Source of the DNA: Teratosphaeria epicoccoides
Lineage: Eukaryota; Ascomycota; Dothideomycetes; Mycosphaerellales; Teratosphaeriaceae
Direction: 5' to 3'
Assembly: GCA_021401465.1 (NCBI GenBank)
Contig: JADDMT010000008.1
Span: 434,001-498,000 of the forward strand
DNA length: 64,000 bases
In this document: positions 1 to 9,199 of the stretch, one piece after another
How positions within the stretch are numbered: the stretch's first letter is position 1
How the letters are laid out: every line of letters starts with the position of its first letter
Notes under the pieces: model-generated
The model's database searches: none
What the model was told of the DNA's origin: nothing
The model's input: only the letters and a program-made list of their open reading frames with translations
Position numbers and translations under genes: made by a program

Positions 1-933
1 GCTTTGGGATAGTGTTGTGGGGATGGAACGGGTCTCGTTAGAATCTACATGCATGATGCCTATGTAAATAGCACACCCCCAAGGGGTCTTGGTCGAGCTT
101 GTTCCACCCACGCCAACATGACTCGTCGCTGGTGGTGGCCTGGATAGAGCGACTTTGCTCGATGCGTGCAGGATTGCAAGCGAACAACGCAATCACTTTG
201 GATGTTCTTCGCCGGCTTCTCGGGATGACGCTTGTCTCTGGAAAGCTCGCGGACGCATCCCAGTTCTCGCTGCAACACATCGTATTCCTGTGTCTTGCTC
301 GGAACATTCCAATGATAATGGGTGGCGTGCGCTGCTATGACGGGTGCCGATTCAGAGAATACACGATGGTCCTCTGCGATTCGTCCGCGATGTATATGCC
401 ATGTGCGGAGTGCCATCCGTCGATCCAACATCGTCTTATTACCTCCACCGCACTTGAGATCGACGCCTCGGCTCGCAAGCATGCGACTGGAACAAGCGGC
501 CAAAGCAAATACATGTATCATCTGCACCAACTCCCCCCCCCCTCCCCCACTCGTGGCAATGCGTCACTCAAACATCTCTGCCCGTGGCAATATCCACACT
601 GAGTCGCTGAGAGCACGTCCCCGCCGTTGTCGTTGTATGATCAGGTCGAATTGGTGATCGCGAGGCAAGGCTGGTCGGCCAATGAGAGATCCACCTCCAC
701 GTCAGTTGGCTTGACGTACTGGCGTGACCCACCGCGGCTTCACGTGCAGCTGCACGACACTGGCACACATCTGTAACACCAGCGCCCAAGGACAAGGTAG
801 CGTCGATGGTGGCGGACTTGGCTAAACGTATGCTGTAGGCTGATTCAGCAGTATTTCTACCCACCGTAGCATAACACACCACTGCCGTACATGCGCGCGA
901 GAAGAGCCGGGCAGTCTCGCAGCGGGAGAAAAG
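1..933. other. Intergenic region upstream of the Boi-like gene
   Basis: No supportable gene is visible. Open frames here of up to 167 codons on both strands overlap each other and show no recognisable domain. A pyrimidine-rich run with a long C tract lies at about 529-550. The last few hundred bases probably hold the promoter and 5' leader of the plus-strand gene starting at 934. Confidence 0.5.
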
Positions 934-3900
934 ATGGCCAGCAGGAGCGGTGCCAAGGGCGAGGCGCACCCTGGCAGTATCCTCCTTGTGATCCACGACT
1001 TCCTGGCGAGGAGCGCGGATGAATTGAGCTTGGCCAAGGGCGATCGCATTGAGCTGATCGAGCGGGATGATGACTTCGGAGACGGCTGGTTCTTGGGTAG
1101 ACACATGGGAAACGGGAGTACGGGCTTGTTCCCTGAAGGTCGGTACATACGATCAAGCAATACAACATAGACGGCAAAAGCGGTGCTGACTGGATAGTGT
1201 ACACCACGCCTGCCCCGAAAGGCACACTCAATGGTGGACCTCATCAGCGGCGAGTCAGCGAAGGTGTCTCCAAGAGCGCAGCCAACGAGGCCGTCACCGG
1301 TACTTCAACCCAGCTGCGACATTCCGCCGGCTCGTCGAGGCTTCCGAATGGCTCCCAAGGTGCGATGGCGGCAGCAAGTGCTGCTTTGCGAACCTCCCTT
1401 CCCTCGATGAGCCCACCAGCAACTGGCGCGGTCCGAACCAACAACACCTTCACCAATGACTCGCCTGTCATGAGCGAAGCCTTGGCCGTCATTGATGAAC
1501 ACATCACGGATTTGAACACGCCGCGATCATCATACATGAACGGCAGCACCACGAAGCGAAATCCCATGAGCAGCATGTACTCGCCGCAGCCGCAGCTCAA
1601 CCGCCTCTCGTACATACCGGGCAACGAGACCGATGAAGATGAGCATGCTCTTCACACGGAAGAGGAAGTGGCGGCATGGGCTCCGGAGCAAGTCGCCGAG
1701 TATCTCGAAGACCACGGTGTGGAAAGAGCGCACTGTGATGTGTTCCGAGACCAGGAAATCACTGGTGAGGTGCTCCTCGCCATGGATCAGAGCAGCTTGT
1801 TCATTAAGGAGTTCGAGCTGGGACCCGTCGGTAGAAGACTGAAGACTTGGCACAAGATCAAGGCATTGCAGGATGAGGTGAGGACAGCTGCAATCCCGGT
1901 CATCGCCAAGAGCGCGTCCGAGTACTCTGTGGCAGGCGCGACAGAAGATGACGCAACAAGCCTGGTGGATGTGACGAGGAACCGCAGCTCCACCATTGGT
2001 GCAGTGCTGCCGCGAGGCCTGGAGCCGCAGCGCCATAGTTTCGTCGGTAATGGTCAGAGCTATCCTCTTCAGGCAGCGCCGAGCTCAATGCCTGCGCCAA
2101 TACAGGTTGAGGCAGGCGCGACTGTATCTCGCACACCTTCCGATGTCCTTTCGCCACTGCAGAACATGGCGGCAGGGCTCGACAATGGGCCCCGGCCCTC
2201 GGCGCAGAATATACGTGCTATGCAACACTCACGACGACATTCCAGCATCGACTCTACCAACTCCATTTCCAGTGGTCGGCCTTCGCACCGGAAAACTCCA
2301 AGTTTTGACCGGGCTTGGAAGACTGGCTTGTCAGTGAAAGGTGCTCTCGGGTCGGGACTCACTGCATTGAACACCGCCGTTTTCGCCGGTGGATCTCAGC
2401 CATCCACACCCACGTCCCCACCTGTATCCAGCCCACACGCTCGGACTAAGAGCTCCGGTAGCGCTTCGAAGGCGGCCAACGGCGGGATCCTGTCACCCGG
2501 CAGCCCTGGCGATCTTGATAAAGGATATTTCTCCAGCAATGAGTTGGACAACCGGATGACCCCGAGTGCAAAGAGAAACAGTGCATTGTTCAAAAAGAAC
2601 TCCAGCATCGTCAGTCCCAGTGGTTCCAGGACAAACAGCGTTCTTTTCAATGGACGACAAAGTGGGCGGAGCTCCCAAGAAGCTGTCAGCCCGCTGGTGG
2701 GCTCGGAGCGCGGTGGGGTGTTCAGCTCGATGACTGGCGCCTTTGGCAGCAAATGGAGTAGCATGCGTTCAGCCACGAGCCCGACGACGAAGAACAAACC
2801 GACAGCTGACGTACAGGTTTCCGGCAGCCCAATCGTGACCAAGCTAGAGTATGACGACACGCCCCCATCCACGAGTGCTGCTCTGGCTGGGGACACGTCC
2901 AGCAAGAATGCGTCCCCGAGCCCATCAACCGCGAACTTGGGTTTCTTCGGCACTCAAAAGTCGAAGATCTCTGGTCTCCGAGCAATCAGCGATGCGGTGA
3001 CAAATAAGGAGAAGCAACAAGCGGAGTTGCCGGTTGCTGACAGCATCCCACATACGCTCGCTGAAAAGGGCGAAAATATCACTTTGTCTACTCGCACAGG
3101 CTCAACTACACCAAGCACAGAAGCAAGAAGCTTTGATCTTCAGAAGTCTGTCGACGGTCAATCGCGGGGGTCAGGTGGATCGGCCAACAAGCTCATGCCG
3201 CCGCAGCCTGCTCAGGCGCAACGACGAATGCGATCGAAAACGAAAAAGGCTACATCAGCGTACACACGCGGCCTGCAGAAGAAGACGCCCGCGGAATCAG
3301 TAGAAGACTGCGATTACAGTGGCTGGATGAAAAAGAAGTCAGGCTCGCTCATGACGACTTGGAAGACCAGGCTATTCATCCTGAAAGGCCGAAGACTTAG
3401 CTACTACTACACTGCCGAGGACGCCGAAGAGAGAGGCCTCATCGACATCAGTTTCCACCGCGTGCTCCCCGCCACGGACGAGACTCTCACTATCATGCAC
3501 GCCGCCGTAACCGGCGCAGCCAGCGGGCATAGCCCTGGCCCTCCAACAAGCATCATACCGAAGACTGCAGCCGAGCGTGACCTCGCAGCGAATCCGCCGA
3601 CGGAAGGCGGAGGCGAAGACGGCGGCCTCTTTATCTTCAAGCTCGTGCCACCCAAGGCAGGCTTGAGCAAAGGTGTCAACTTCACGAAGCCCACAGTCCA
3701 TTACTTTGCGGTCAGCTCTAGGCAAGAGGGCCGGCTCTGGATGGCTGCGCTTATGAAGGCGACAATCGATCGTGACGGAGAGGGTGTGGTCACCACGACG
3801 TATAACCAGCAAACCATCTCACTTGCAAAAGCTCGGGCAAGGAAGGAAAGGCCACCGGCCTTGCAGGACCAGGAGGAGAAGGAAATAGAAGGGAGAGCTG

Positions 3901-4178
3901 AACTAGCAGGCAGCGAAGCAGGGAGTTTGATCGTGCCTCCGGGCGTGGGGCTGGGTCTTGGCGCTTTTGTCACCGAGACGAGCGATGGCTTGGCTGCTGT
4001 TGGTGGCGCGGAGCAGGATCCGTCGACGTCGGTGGCGGCGGATAGCAGTTCGATTGCGCCGAGTGCATTTACTACGGCCAGTACGACCGCGGCGACAGCG
4101 GGGACAACGGACAGTGCGCAGAGGGAGGATGTGGATGGTGCAGAGAAAGACGGTGTCGCGCTACATGCATCGGCTTAG
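934..4178 (+). CDS. BOI1: Boi1/Boi2/Pob1-like SH3-SAM-PH polarity scaffold
   Basis: Two exons, 934-1138 and 1198-4178, give about 1061 residues. The 59-bp intron has a GCTGAC branch site near 1185, and its removal completes the SH3 fold across the junction (reading ...FPEVYTTPAP...). Domains in order: SH3 at about residues 16-77 (ALYDF-like start, WFLGR, GLFPEVY), SAM at about 219-290 (WAPEQVAEYL), a long Ser/Pro-rich disordered middle, and a PH domain at about 772-922 (SGWMKKKSG, WKTRLFILKGRRLSYY). This order is diagnostic of yeast Boi1/Boi2 and fission yeast Pob1. These proteins bind phosphoinositides and polarity and exocytosis factors at sites of polarised growth. The C-terminal tail after the PH domain is low-complexity Thr/Ala/Ser. 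The first ATG of the SH3 exon is used as start. Confidence 0.93.
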
Positions 4179-4720
4179 GAAGCTGATGTGTTTGCGGAGA
4201 AGCCTTCTCCGCTGAAAATCAGGAGGGCTGCCTCGTCGCCGACGTGAAGGCGGGTGAGTTATCTGAGGACTGCGTGTTGGGACTGCGTCATGGGAACGGC
4301 ATCATTTTACTGGGTTTATGATACATATGAAGGTGGCCTTCGCTGGCACATTACGCAGGGAGGGCTCCAAGCGGTAAGATGGATATGATCTGGAGATGAA
4401 TATTTTCGGACGGGAGGTGGAGATGGCAAAGGCGCAATGTGTGGGGACGTGCGATCCGGGCACCGATCTGATAGGGCAGAGTGGTGATGCGATGCAGCGG
4501 TCGGCTGTGCACCATCAGGGCAGGCTGGAAGGGCCGAGACTGCGGGCTCGGAAGGACGGTAAAGTAACCGAAGGCTGGTGTGAAAGGTAGATACCCACGA
4601 CATGCGAGCGAGCGCACGCACGTATTCATTCTTATTGGGCAGGGCAGGGAGATGGGTGTGTCCCTGCCATCATCATATCAGTGTGCGGTCTCGCCGAGCC
4701 CCCGGGCGGTATTTGCTTCG
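4179..4720. other. Intergenic region between convergent genes
   Basis: This stretch between the Boi-like stop and the stop of the minus-strand cysteine-rich gene probably holds both 3' untranslated regions. Only short unsupported open frames are seen. Confidence 0.5.
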
Positions 4721-5180
4721 TCACAAGCCCTGCTTCACCTCGTCGCCCGCAGCCTCGGTCTTCGTGTGCACGCCGTGCACATTGCTCTCGTTCGTGAGAC
4801 CGCTGCTGTCGGTGCAGGCGCTGCAATTCAGGCAGTCCTGGTCGCACAGCTACATCAGTCCCAGTATGCGCCGCACGGTGGACACACGCGAAGGCATCGT
4901 CAGTAAGCGAGGAAGGGTGTGGTGATGTGGACATGACGGTGACGGTGACGGTGACGGTGACGGAGGGAGCCAAGGGGACAGGCATGGGTCGCTACCTCGC
5001 AGTCCACCATGGCGGAGCAGTTGGTCAGGCGTGTGGAGCGCACGCAGCTGCTGCTGTTGAGGCAGTCGTGGCAGTCGAGCATGTTGCTGCCTGTGCAGTC
5101 GTCAGGATGGAGCTTGCAGCGTTTTTGTGGCGGGGAGGGCGGAACGGACAGTTGGTGTTGCCGTTCGCGTCCGGGGGCAT
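4721..5180 (-). CDS. Small cysteine-rich protein, metallothionein-like, three exons
   Basis: I assembled this gene by splicing; no single frame shows it. Exons on the minus strand are 5150-5180, 5091-5149 being a 59-bp intron (GTCCGT donor, CTGAC branch, CACAG acceptor), then 4996-5090, a 146-bp intron at 4850-4995 (GTAGCG donor, TACTGAC, GATGTAG acceptor), and 4721-4849. Both junctions keep frame and give 84 residues. Ten cysteines sit at 11, 17, 20, 26, 35, 41, 44, 48, 51 and 54, with two similar blocks (DCHDCLNSSSC and CDQDCLNCSAC), followed by a Cys-free hydrophilic tail. There is no signal peptide, so a cytosolic protein is expected. The Cys spacing suggests metal binding, but I do not recognise the family. 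A TATA-like site lies about 175 bp upstream of the start. An alternative is a non-coding stretch with chance frames, which is unlikely given the repeated Cys pattern. Confidence 0.6.
4935..4963. repeat. 6-bp tandem repeat (GACGGT), about five copies
   Basis: Nearly five perfect copies of GACGGT lie wholly inside the second intron of the cysteine-rich gene. On the minus strand it reads as ACCGTC. Confidence 0.9.
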
Positions 5181-5353
5181 TTCGGAGCAGTGGGATGGTG
5201 GGTGGTGGGGGGGGACTAGCTTTCGAAGTCAGTTCTCTCCTGGAGTCGTAGCGGTCGGGGAAGGCGGTCGATTGAGCGGCTTGCAGAGTTTTTGTTTGGG
5301 GGGCTTGCGTTGAAGGGGATTGTTTGACGCGAGGGGCGAGTGCGGGGGCGCGG

Positions 5354-5360
5354 TTTATAT
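5354..5360 (-). promoter_or_regulatory. TATA-like box for the cysteine-rich gene
   Basis: The minus strand reads ATATAAA here, about 175 bp upstream of the start codon at 5180. A C-rich, pyrimidine-rich leader lies between. Assignment rests on position and motif only. Confidence 0.4.
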
Positions 5361-5545
5361 CGCTGTTCTTATCTGCGGTCGCTTTCGCATGGCGCGTGAC
5401 GCAGCTGGCGTCTTTAAGCGACGGTGACGGGTGAGTGCGGCGCTCGCTTACGTTTTCTAATGGTTGCTATTGGGGGAGCTGTGCTTGATATCGAGGACCG
5501 CAGGTCGACTGCTCCGTGCCGTTGGGGCAGGAGTGCAGCTCTTTG

Positions 5546-5563
5546 CTTCTTCTTCTTCTTCTT
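5546..5563. repeat. CTT trinucleotide microsatellite
   Basis: Six CTT units in a row, followed by an AT-rich tract with further TTC and TTAT motifs to about 5605. Confidence 0.8.
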
Positions 5564-6113
5564 ATTGTTATTATGATCATTTCTTCTTTTATTGTTATTA
5601 TCATCATACCGGTGGCTCCCTATGCATGTCGGCGAACTAGGGTGGTTTATCATTGCTCCTCCGTGTAATTGCCTATTTATCCGATAGCTGCAAGGTCCAG
5701 TCGGCTGTCGCTATCGTGAGCGAGGAATTTGACGGCGCCTCCTGTGCAGAACTGCCGCTCTTTCTTATGTGATTGTCTACACGTCGGGTTTCAGCGGTGA
5801 TGCGAGGGGACCCCCTGGAAGACGGTGAATACTTTTCTAATAATGCTGCTCATGCAGATCATTGACAGGCGGGGTTCATTTGAGTCTTTCAAATTTGCGA
5901 TTCAGGCATTTAGGATGGTGGTCGGTTTATGAGAGGTGTGGTAGATAACAGCAACGATTTCGTTCTATATCATCACCACGTTTCGCCGAGATGGACGGAA
6001 GGATGCGATGGACTTCGAGGGAGCCGTGCTAATAAGGGATATGACATGGACGTGAAATGGAACGGCCGGGGATATCGCACAGCGGGGAGCGGGCGGCAGG
6101 TGCGTGGGCAGAG

Positions 6114-6147
6114 GTGGAAGGGGTGGAAGGGGTGGAAGGGGTGGAAG
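6114..6147. repeat. 9-bp minisatellite (GTGGAAGGG), 3.8 copies
   Basis: Three full and one partial perfect copies of GTGGAAGGG. It lies in the intergenic region upstream of the GMC oxidoreductase gene and no gene is affected. Confidence 0.9.
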
Positions 6148-6729
6148 CTTGCAAGTCCAGCTTCCCATGGGCACACACTGAGACAACACCGCCAATCACG
6201 TCTGATGCGGTCGGGAGGAAGACCCGCTGAAACACTCGAGCTGATCTTGTTCTGCAAGCAATATTAATAATGTCGCTCAATCTGCCAAGGCGTCACCCGA
6301 GCCCTCTCTCCAGAATTGTCAGCAGGCACTGGAGCAACTGGGAGCGCTCATGAGCATACAGTGATCCATGTACACACAGCTTCGAGCGGGACGCCACCGT
6401 AGTAGGGTCGGCATGATGGTGGTTGGCATGATGGTGATTGGCATGATGCTTGCTCCTAGCACACAGTGCGCTTGGCATGGCAAGGAATCGCAAGCTGAGT
6501 CTGAACCCATTGACCGTGCGATATCCTGTGCATGAGATGCATTATTGTTATGATTTGCTGCCCTCTGACAACTACATGTACTTGATGACTAGACTGCTGT
6601 AAGCTTGAACGGTCGACACACGACCCACGCTCGCTTGTTTAACGATACCCACCCGCCCATCCACCGTAATTGATCAGCCTGAGATAATATCGGCCCCGTA
6701 GCTCGGCTCTGGCCCTCCAATATGCAAGT

Positions 6730-8646
6730 ATGCTGTTCCCTGGGAGGCGCGTGGTCCTCGCCATCGCTCTCTTCACCACACAAACGGTAGCGATCGGGAG
6801 ATATTTGGGCAACTCCTTCGGTGTACCCGGACAAAATGCGACATACGACTATGTCATCGTCGGCGGCGGGACCGCAGGGAGCACGATGGCAATGCGCCTC
6901 GCCTCGGCTGGACATGCGGTGGCAGTGGTTGAGGCAGGCAGCTTTTACCAAATCAGCAACGGCAACGGAAGCGTGATACCGGGACTGGCCACCGTCCAGT
7001 TCACCGGCGCCAATCCGAGCGACACGCAGCCGTTGATCGACTGGGGCTTCGTGACGACGGCACAGGCGGGGGCGAACGGCAGAAAGCTCCATTACGCACA
7101 GGGTCGCACATTAGGAGGGAGTTCAGGACGACATTACATGACATTCCATCACGGCACAGTAGGCTCATACCAGAAATGGGCCGATGAGCTCGGGGACGAG
7201 AGTTACACGTTTCACAGTTTGGTCCCGTATTTCCGGCACAGCATCACGGTGACGCCGCCCAACACGGCCATCCGACCGGCGAATGCCACCGTGAGGTACG
7301 ACGCGGATTTCTGGTCGTCCGACTCGGCCAACACCACCGCCAGGCCGCTCAACGTCGGATGGGGCAACTGGGCTCCGGCGCTAGGCACGTGGGCAGAGAA
7401 AGCCATGAAACGGGTCGGCATACCCATCGCGGAAGACGTCCTCAGCGGCGTGCTCGATGGCTCATGTTGGGCGCCGACGACGATCCAGCCGAGATCACAA
7501 CTGCGCGAATCCGCTCAGACCAGCTTTCTCGCCTGGGCGACCGCCAACACCGACGCACAAATCTACATCCAGACGATCGCGACGCAAATCATGTTCTCGC
7601 CCGAACTGAAAGCCACCGGCGTCCTCGTCGAGACCTACGGCCTCACATACCAGCTCAAAGCGAAGAAGGAAGTCATCATCTCCGCCGGCGCCTTCAAAAG
7701 CCCCCACCTCCTCATGGTCTCCGGCGTCGGTCCCCGCCGGACCCTCGAAGAATTCAACATCCCCGTCCTCGCCGACCGCCCCGGCGTCGGCCAAAACCTC
7801 CAAGATCAACCCTTCGGCTTCGGCCCCTCCTACCGCGTCAACTTCATCACGGGCTCCGAATACGCCATCAACCCCACCTTCGCCCACGACGCCGACCAAG
7901 CCTTCATCGCCAACGGCACCGGGCCCCTTGCGAACCCCCCCTCCTTCCTCGCGTTCGAGGCACTCCGGCGGTCGCGAAAAGATCTCCTGCAGAACAGCAC
8001 CATCTCCGCCATCGATGCCGAGTACCCGGAGGACTGGCCGGACATCGAAATCATCCCCGCCGACGGGTACCTGGGCAAGAACCGGGATTACTTCCACGAC
8101 GCCGTCCTTGACGGCTACAACTACGCCACCATCACCCCCGTCCTCACCGCCGCCCTCTCCCGCGGCAACGTCTCCCTCAGCTCCGCCGACCCCCTCGCCC
8201 ACCCCGCCATCAACCCCAACTGGCTCACCCACCCGGCCGACATCGACATGGCGATCGCCTCCTTCAAACGCGCCCGCCAAATCTGGCGGGAGATGGAAGC
8301 CCTCAACGTCACCATCGGCCCGGAGTACTTCCCGGGCCCCCAGGTCGCCACCGACGAGCAGATCCTCGCCCACATCCGGGACAGCGTGATCGGCATCTAC
8401 CACGCGGCCGGCACGAACAAGATGGGCCGGGAGGACGAGGCGGACGCGGTGGTGGATTCGAGGGGCAGGGTGATGGGCGTCACGGGCTTGAGGGTCGTGG
8501 ATGCGAGTATCATGCGCGATCTGCCGCCGGGCCATCCGCAGAGCACGGTGTATGTGCTTGCGGAGAAGGTGGCGGATGATGTGCTGGAGCATGATCCGTT
8601 TCCCGGCGAAGGGTGCAAGGGGCAGAAGAGGGGGACGTGTCAATAG
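6730..8646 (+). CDS. Secreted GMC-family FAD oxidoreductase
   Basis: A single exon encodes 638 residues. A hydrophobic N-terminus (about residues 7-22) looks like a signal peptide. The FAD-binding motif VGGGTAGS lies at about 44-51, followed by the ribose-binding acid in VVEAGS. The second GMC signature, GRTLGGSSGRHYM, is near residue 130. The C-terminal FAD-associated domain carries the expected active-site pair: His558 in YHAAGTNKMG and His602 in PPGHPQSTVY. The family includes glucose oxidase, aryl-alcohol oxidase and glucose dehydrogenases; substrate cannot be told from sequence. Many N-x-S/T sites fit a secreted glycoprotein. The downstream two thirds (about 7.5-8.6 kb) has extreme C/G at third positions, which also opens a long antisense frame. 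It is convergent with HIS4. Confidence 0.9.
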   Translation: MLFPGRRVVLAIALFTTQTVAIGRYLGNSFGVPGQNATYDYVIVGGGTAGSTMAMRLASAGHAVAVVEAGSFYQISNGNGSVIPGLATVQFTGANPSDTQPLIDWGFVTTAQAGANGRKLHYAQGRTLGGSSGRHYMTFHHGTVGSYQKWADELGDESYTFHSLVPYFRHSITVTPPNTAIRPANATVRYDADFWSSDSANTTARPLNVGWGNWAPALGTWAEKAMKRVGIPIAEDVLSGVLDGSCWAPTTIQPRSQLRESAQTSFLAWATANTDAQIYIQTIATQIMFSPELKATGVLVETYGLTYQLKAKKEVIISAGAFKSPHLLMVSGVGPRRTLEEFNIPVLADRPGVGQNLQDQPFGFGPSYRVNFITGSEYAINPTFAHDADQAFIANGTGPLANPPSFLAFEALRRSRKDLLQNSTISAIDAEYPEDWPDIEIIPADGYLGKNRDYFHDAVLDGYNYATITPVLTAALSRGNVSLSSADPLAHPAINPNWLTHPADIDMAIASFKRARQIWREMEALNVTIGPEYFPGPQVATDEQILAHIRDSVIGIYHAAGTNKMGREDEADAVVDSRGRVMGVTGLRVVDASIMRDLPPGHPQSTVYVLAEKVADDVLEHDPFPGEGCKGQKRGTCQ

Positions 8647-9199
8647 AGCGGGCGGCTTTTTTCTTTCCTTGCCGTGCGGAGCGCTGGATGCGGGGGGGAG
8701 GGGGGGGCTCATACGGGGGGAAGGGAGGGAGCGAGAGACTGGTCTCCCCGGCGTCATGAGAGGGGTTGGAGTGAATGCGTGCGCGTGATGAGAGGTGGGG
8801 CATTTGGAGGGGACCTGCCCGGGATTTCTTTGGGTCTCTTTTTCTTTTTCGGGTTCGGCTTCAGCAGTAGCAGGATGGGAAAGGAAAAACATTGGAGGTT
8901 TTTTCCCCCGGGAGACGTGCGTTTGTGTGTTTGTGTGTGTTTAGATTTTACATCGTTGTATGAGTTAATGTATTCGATATTTGGAAGCTTTTGTGACGAA
9001 CAAAAGTCTTTCCGTTCTTCAAGGGCGTGCCAGATATGAGTGAGAATCGGTGAGAATGCCCCGGTGACTCGGCGGCTTCGCTGGTAGAGAGTCAAAGAAC
9101 TATGGAGGCCCGAGGCACGACTGGGAATCCTGCGTCTATTATGCTTTTTTGATGCAAAGACCTCATCAAGCAGACGACTTGCGGCAGAAGCAGAAAGCA
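8647..9199. other. Intergenic region between convergent GMC and HIS4 genes
   Basis: This is the shared 3' region of the two genes. It contains a GTTTGTGTGT run near 8930-8941 and T-rich patches that could serve in polyadenylation. No gene is seen. Confidence 0.5.

Larger units (their letters stand above)
5361..6729. other. Intergenic region with simple repeats
   Basis: No gene is supported. The stretch holds a CTT microsatellite, a 9-bp minisatellite (both listed separately) and a triplicated GGCATGATG-type motif at about 6410-6448. The 3' end should contain the promoter of the GMC oxidoreductase gene. Confidence 0.5.

Noticed and set aside
5091..5149. Reading the change of frame in the cysteine-rich gene as a frameshift
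   Set aside because: A 59-bp intron with GTNNGT donor, CTGAC branch and CACAG acceptor explains it exactly, so no base error is needed.
7495..8892. 465-codon open frame antisense to the GMC oxidoreductase
   Set aside because: Shadow frame caused by very high GC at third positions; composition is Val/Gly/Asp/Glu-rich without any domain, while the sense strand has a complete enzyme.
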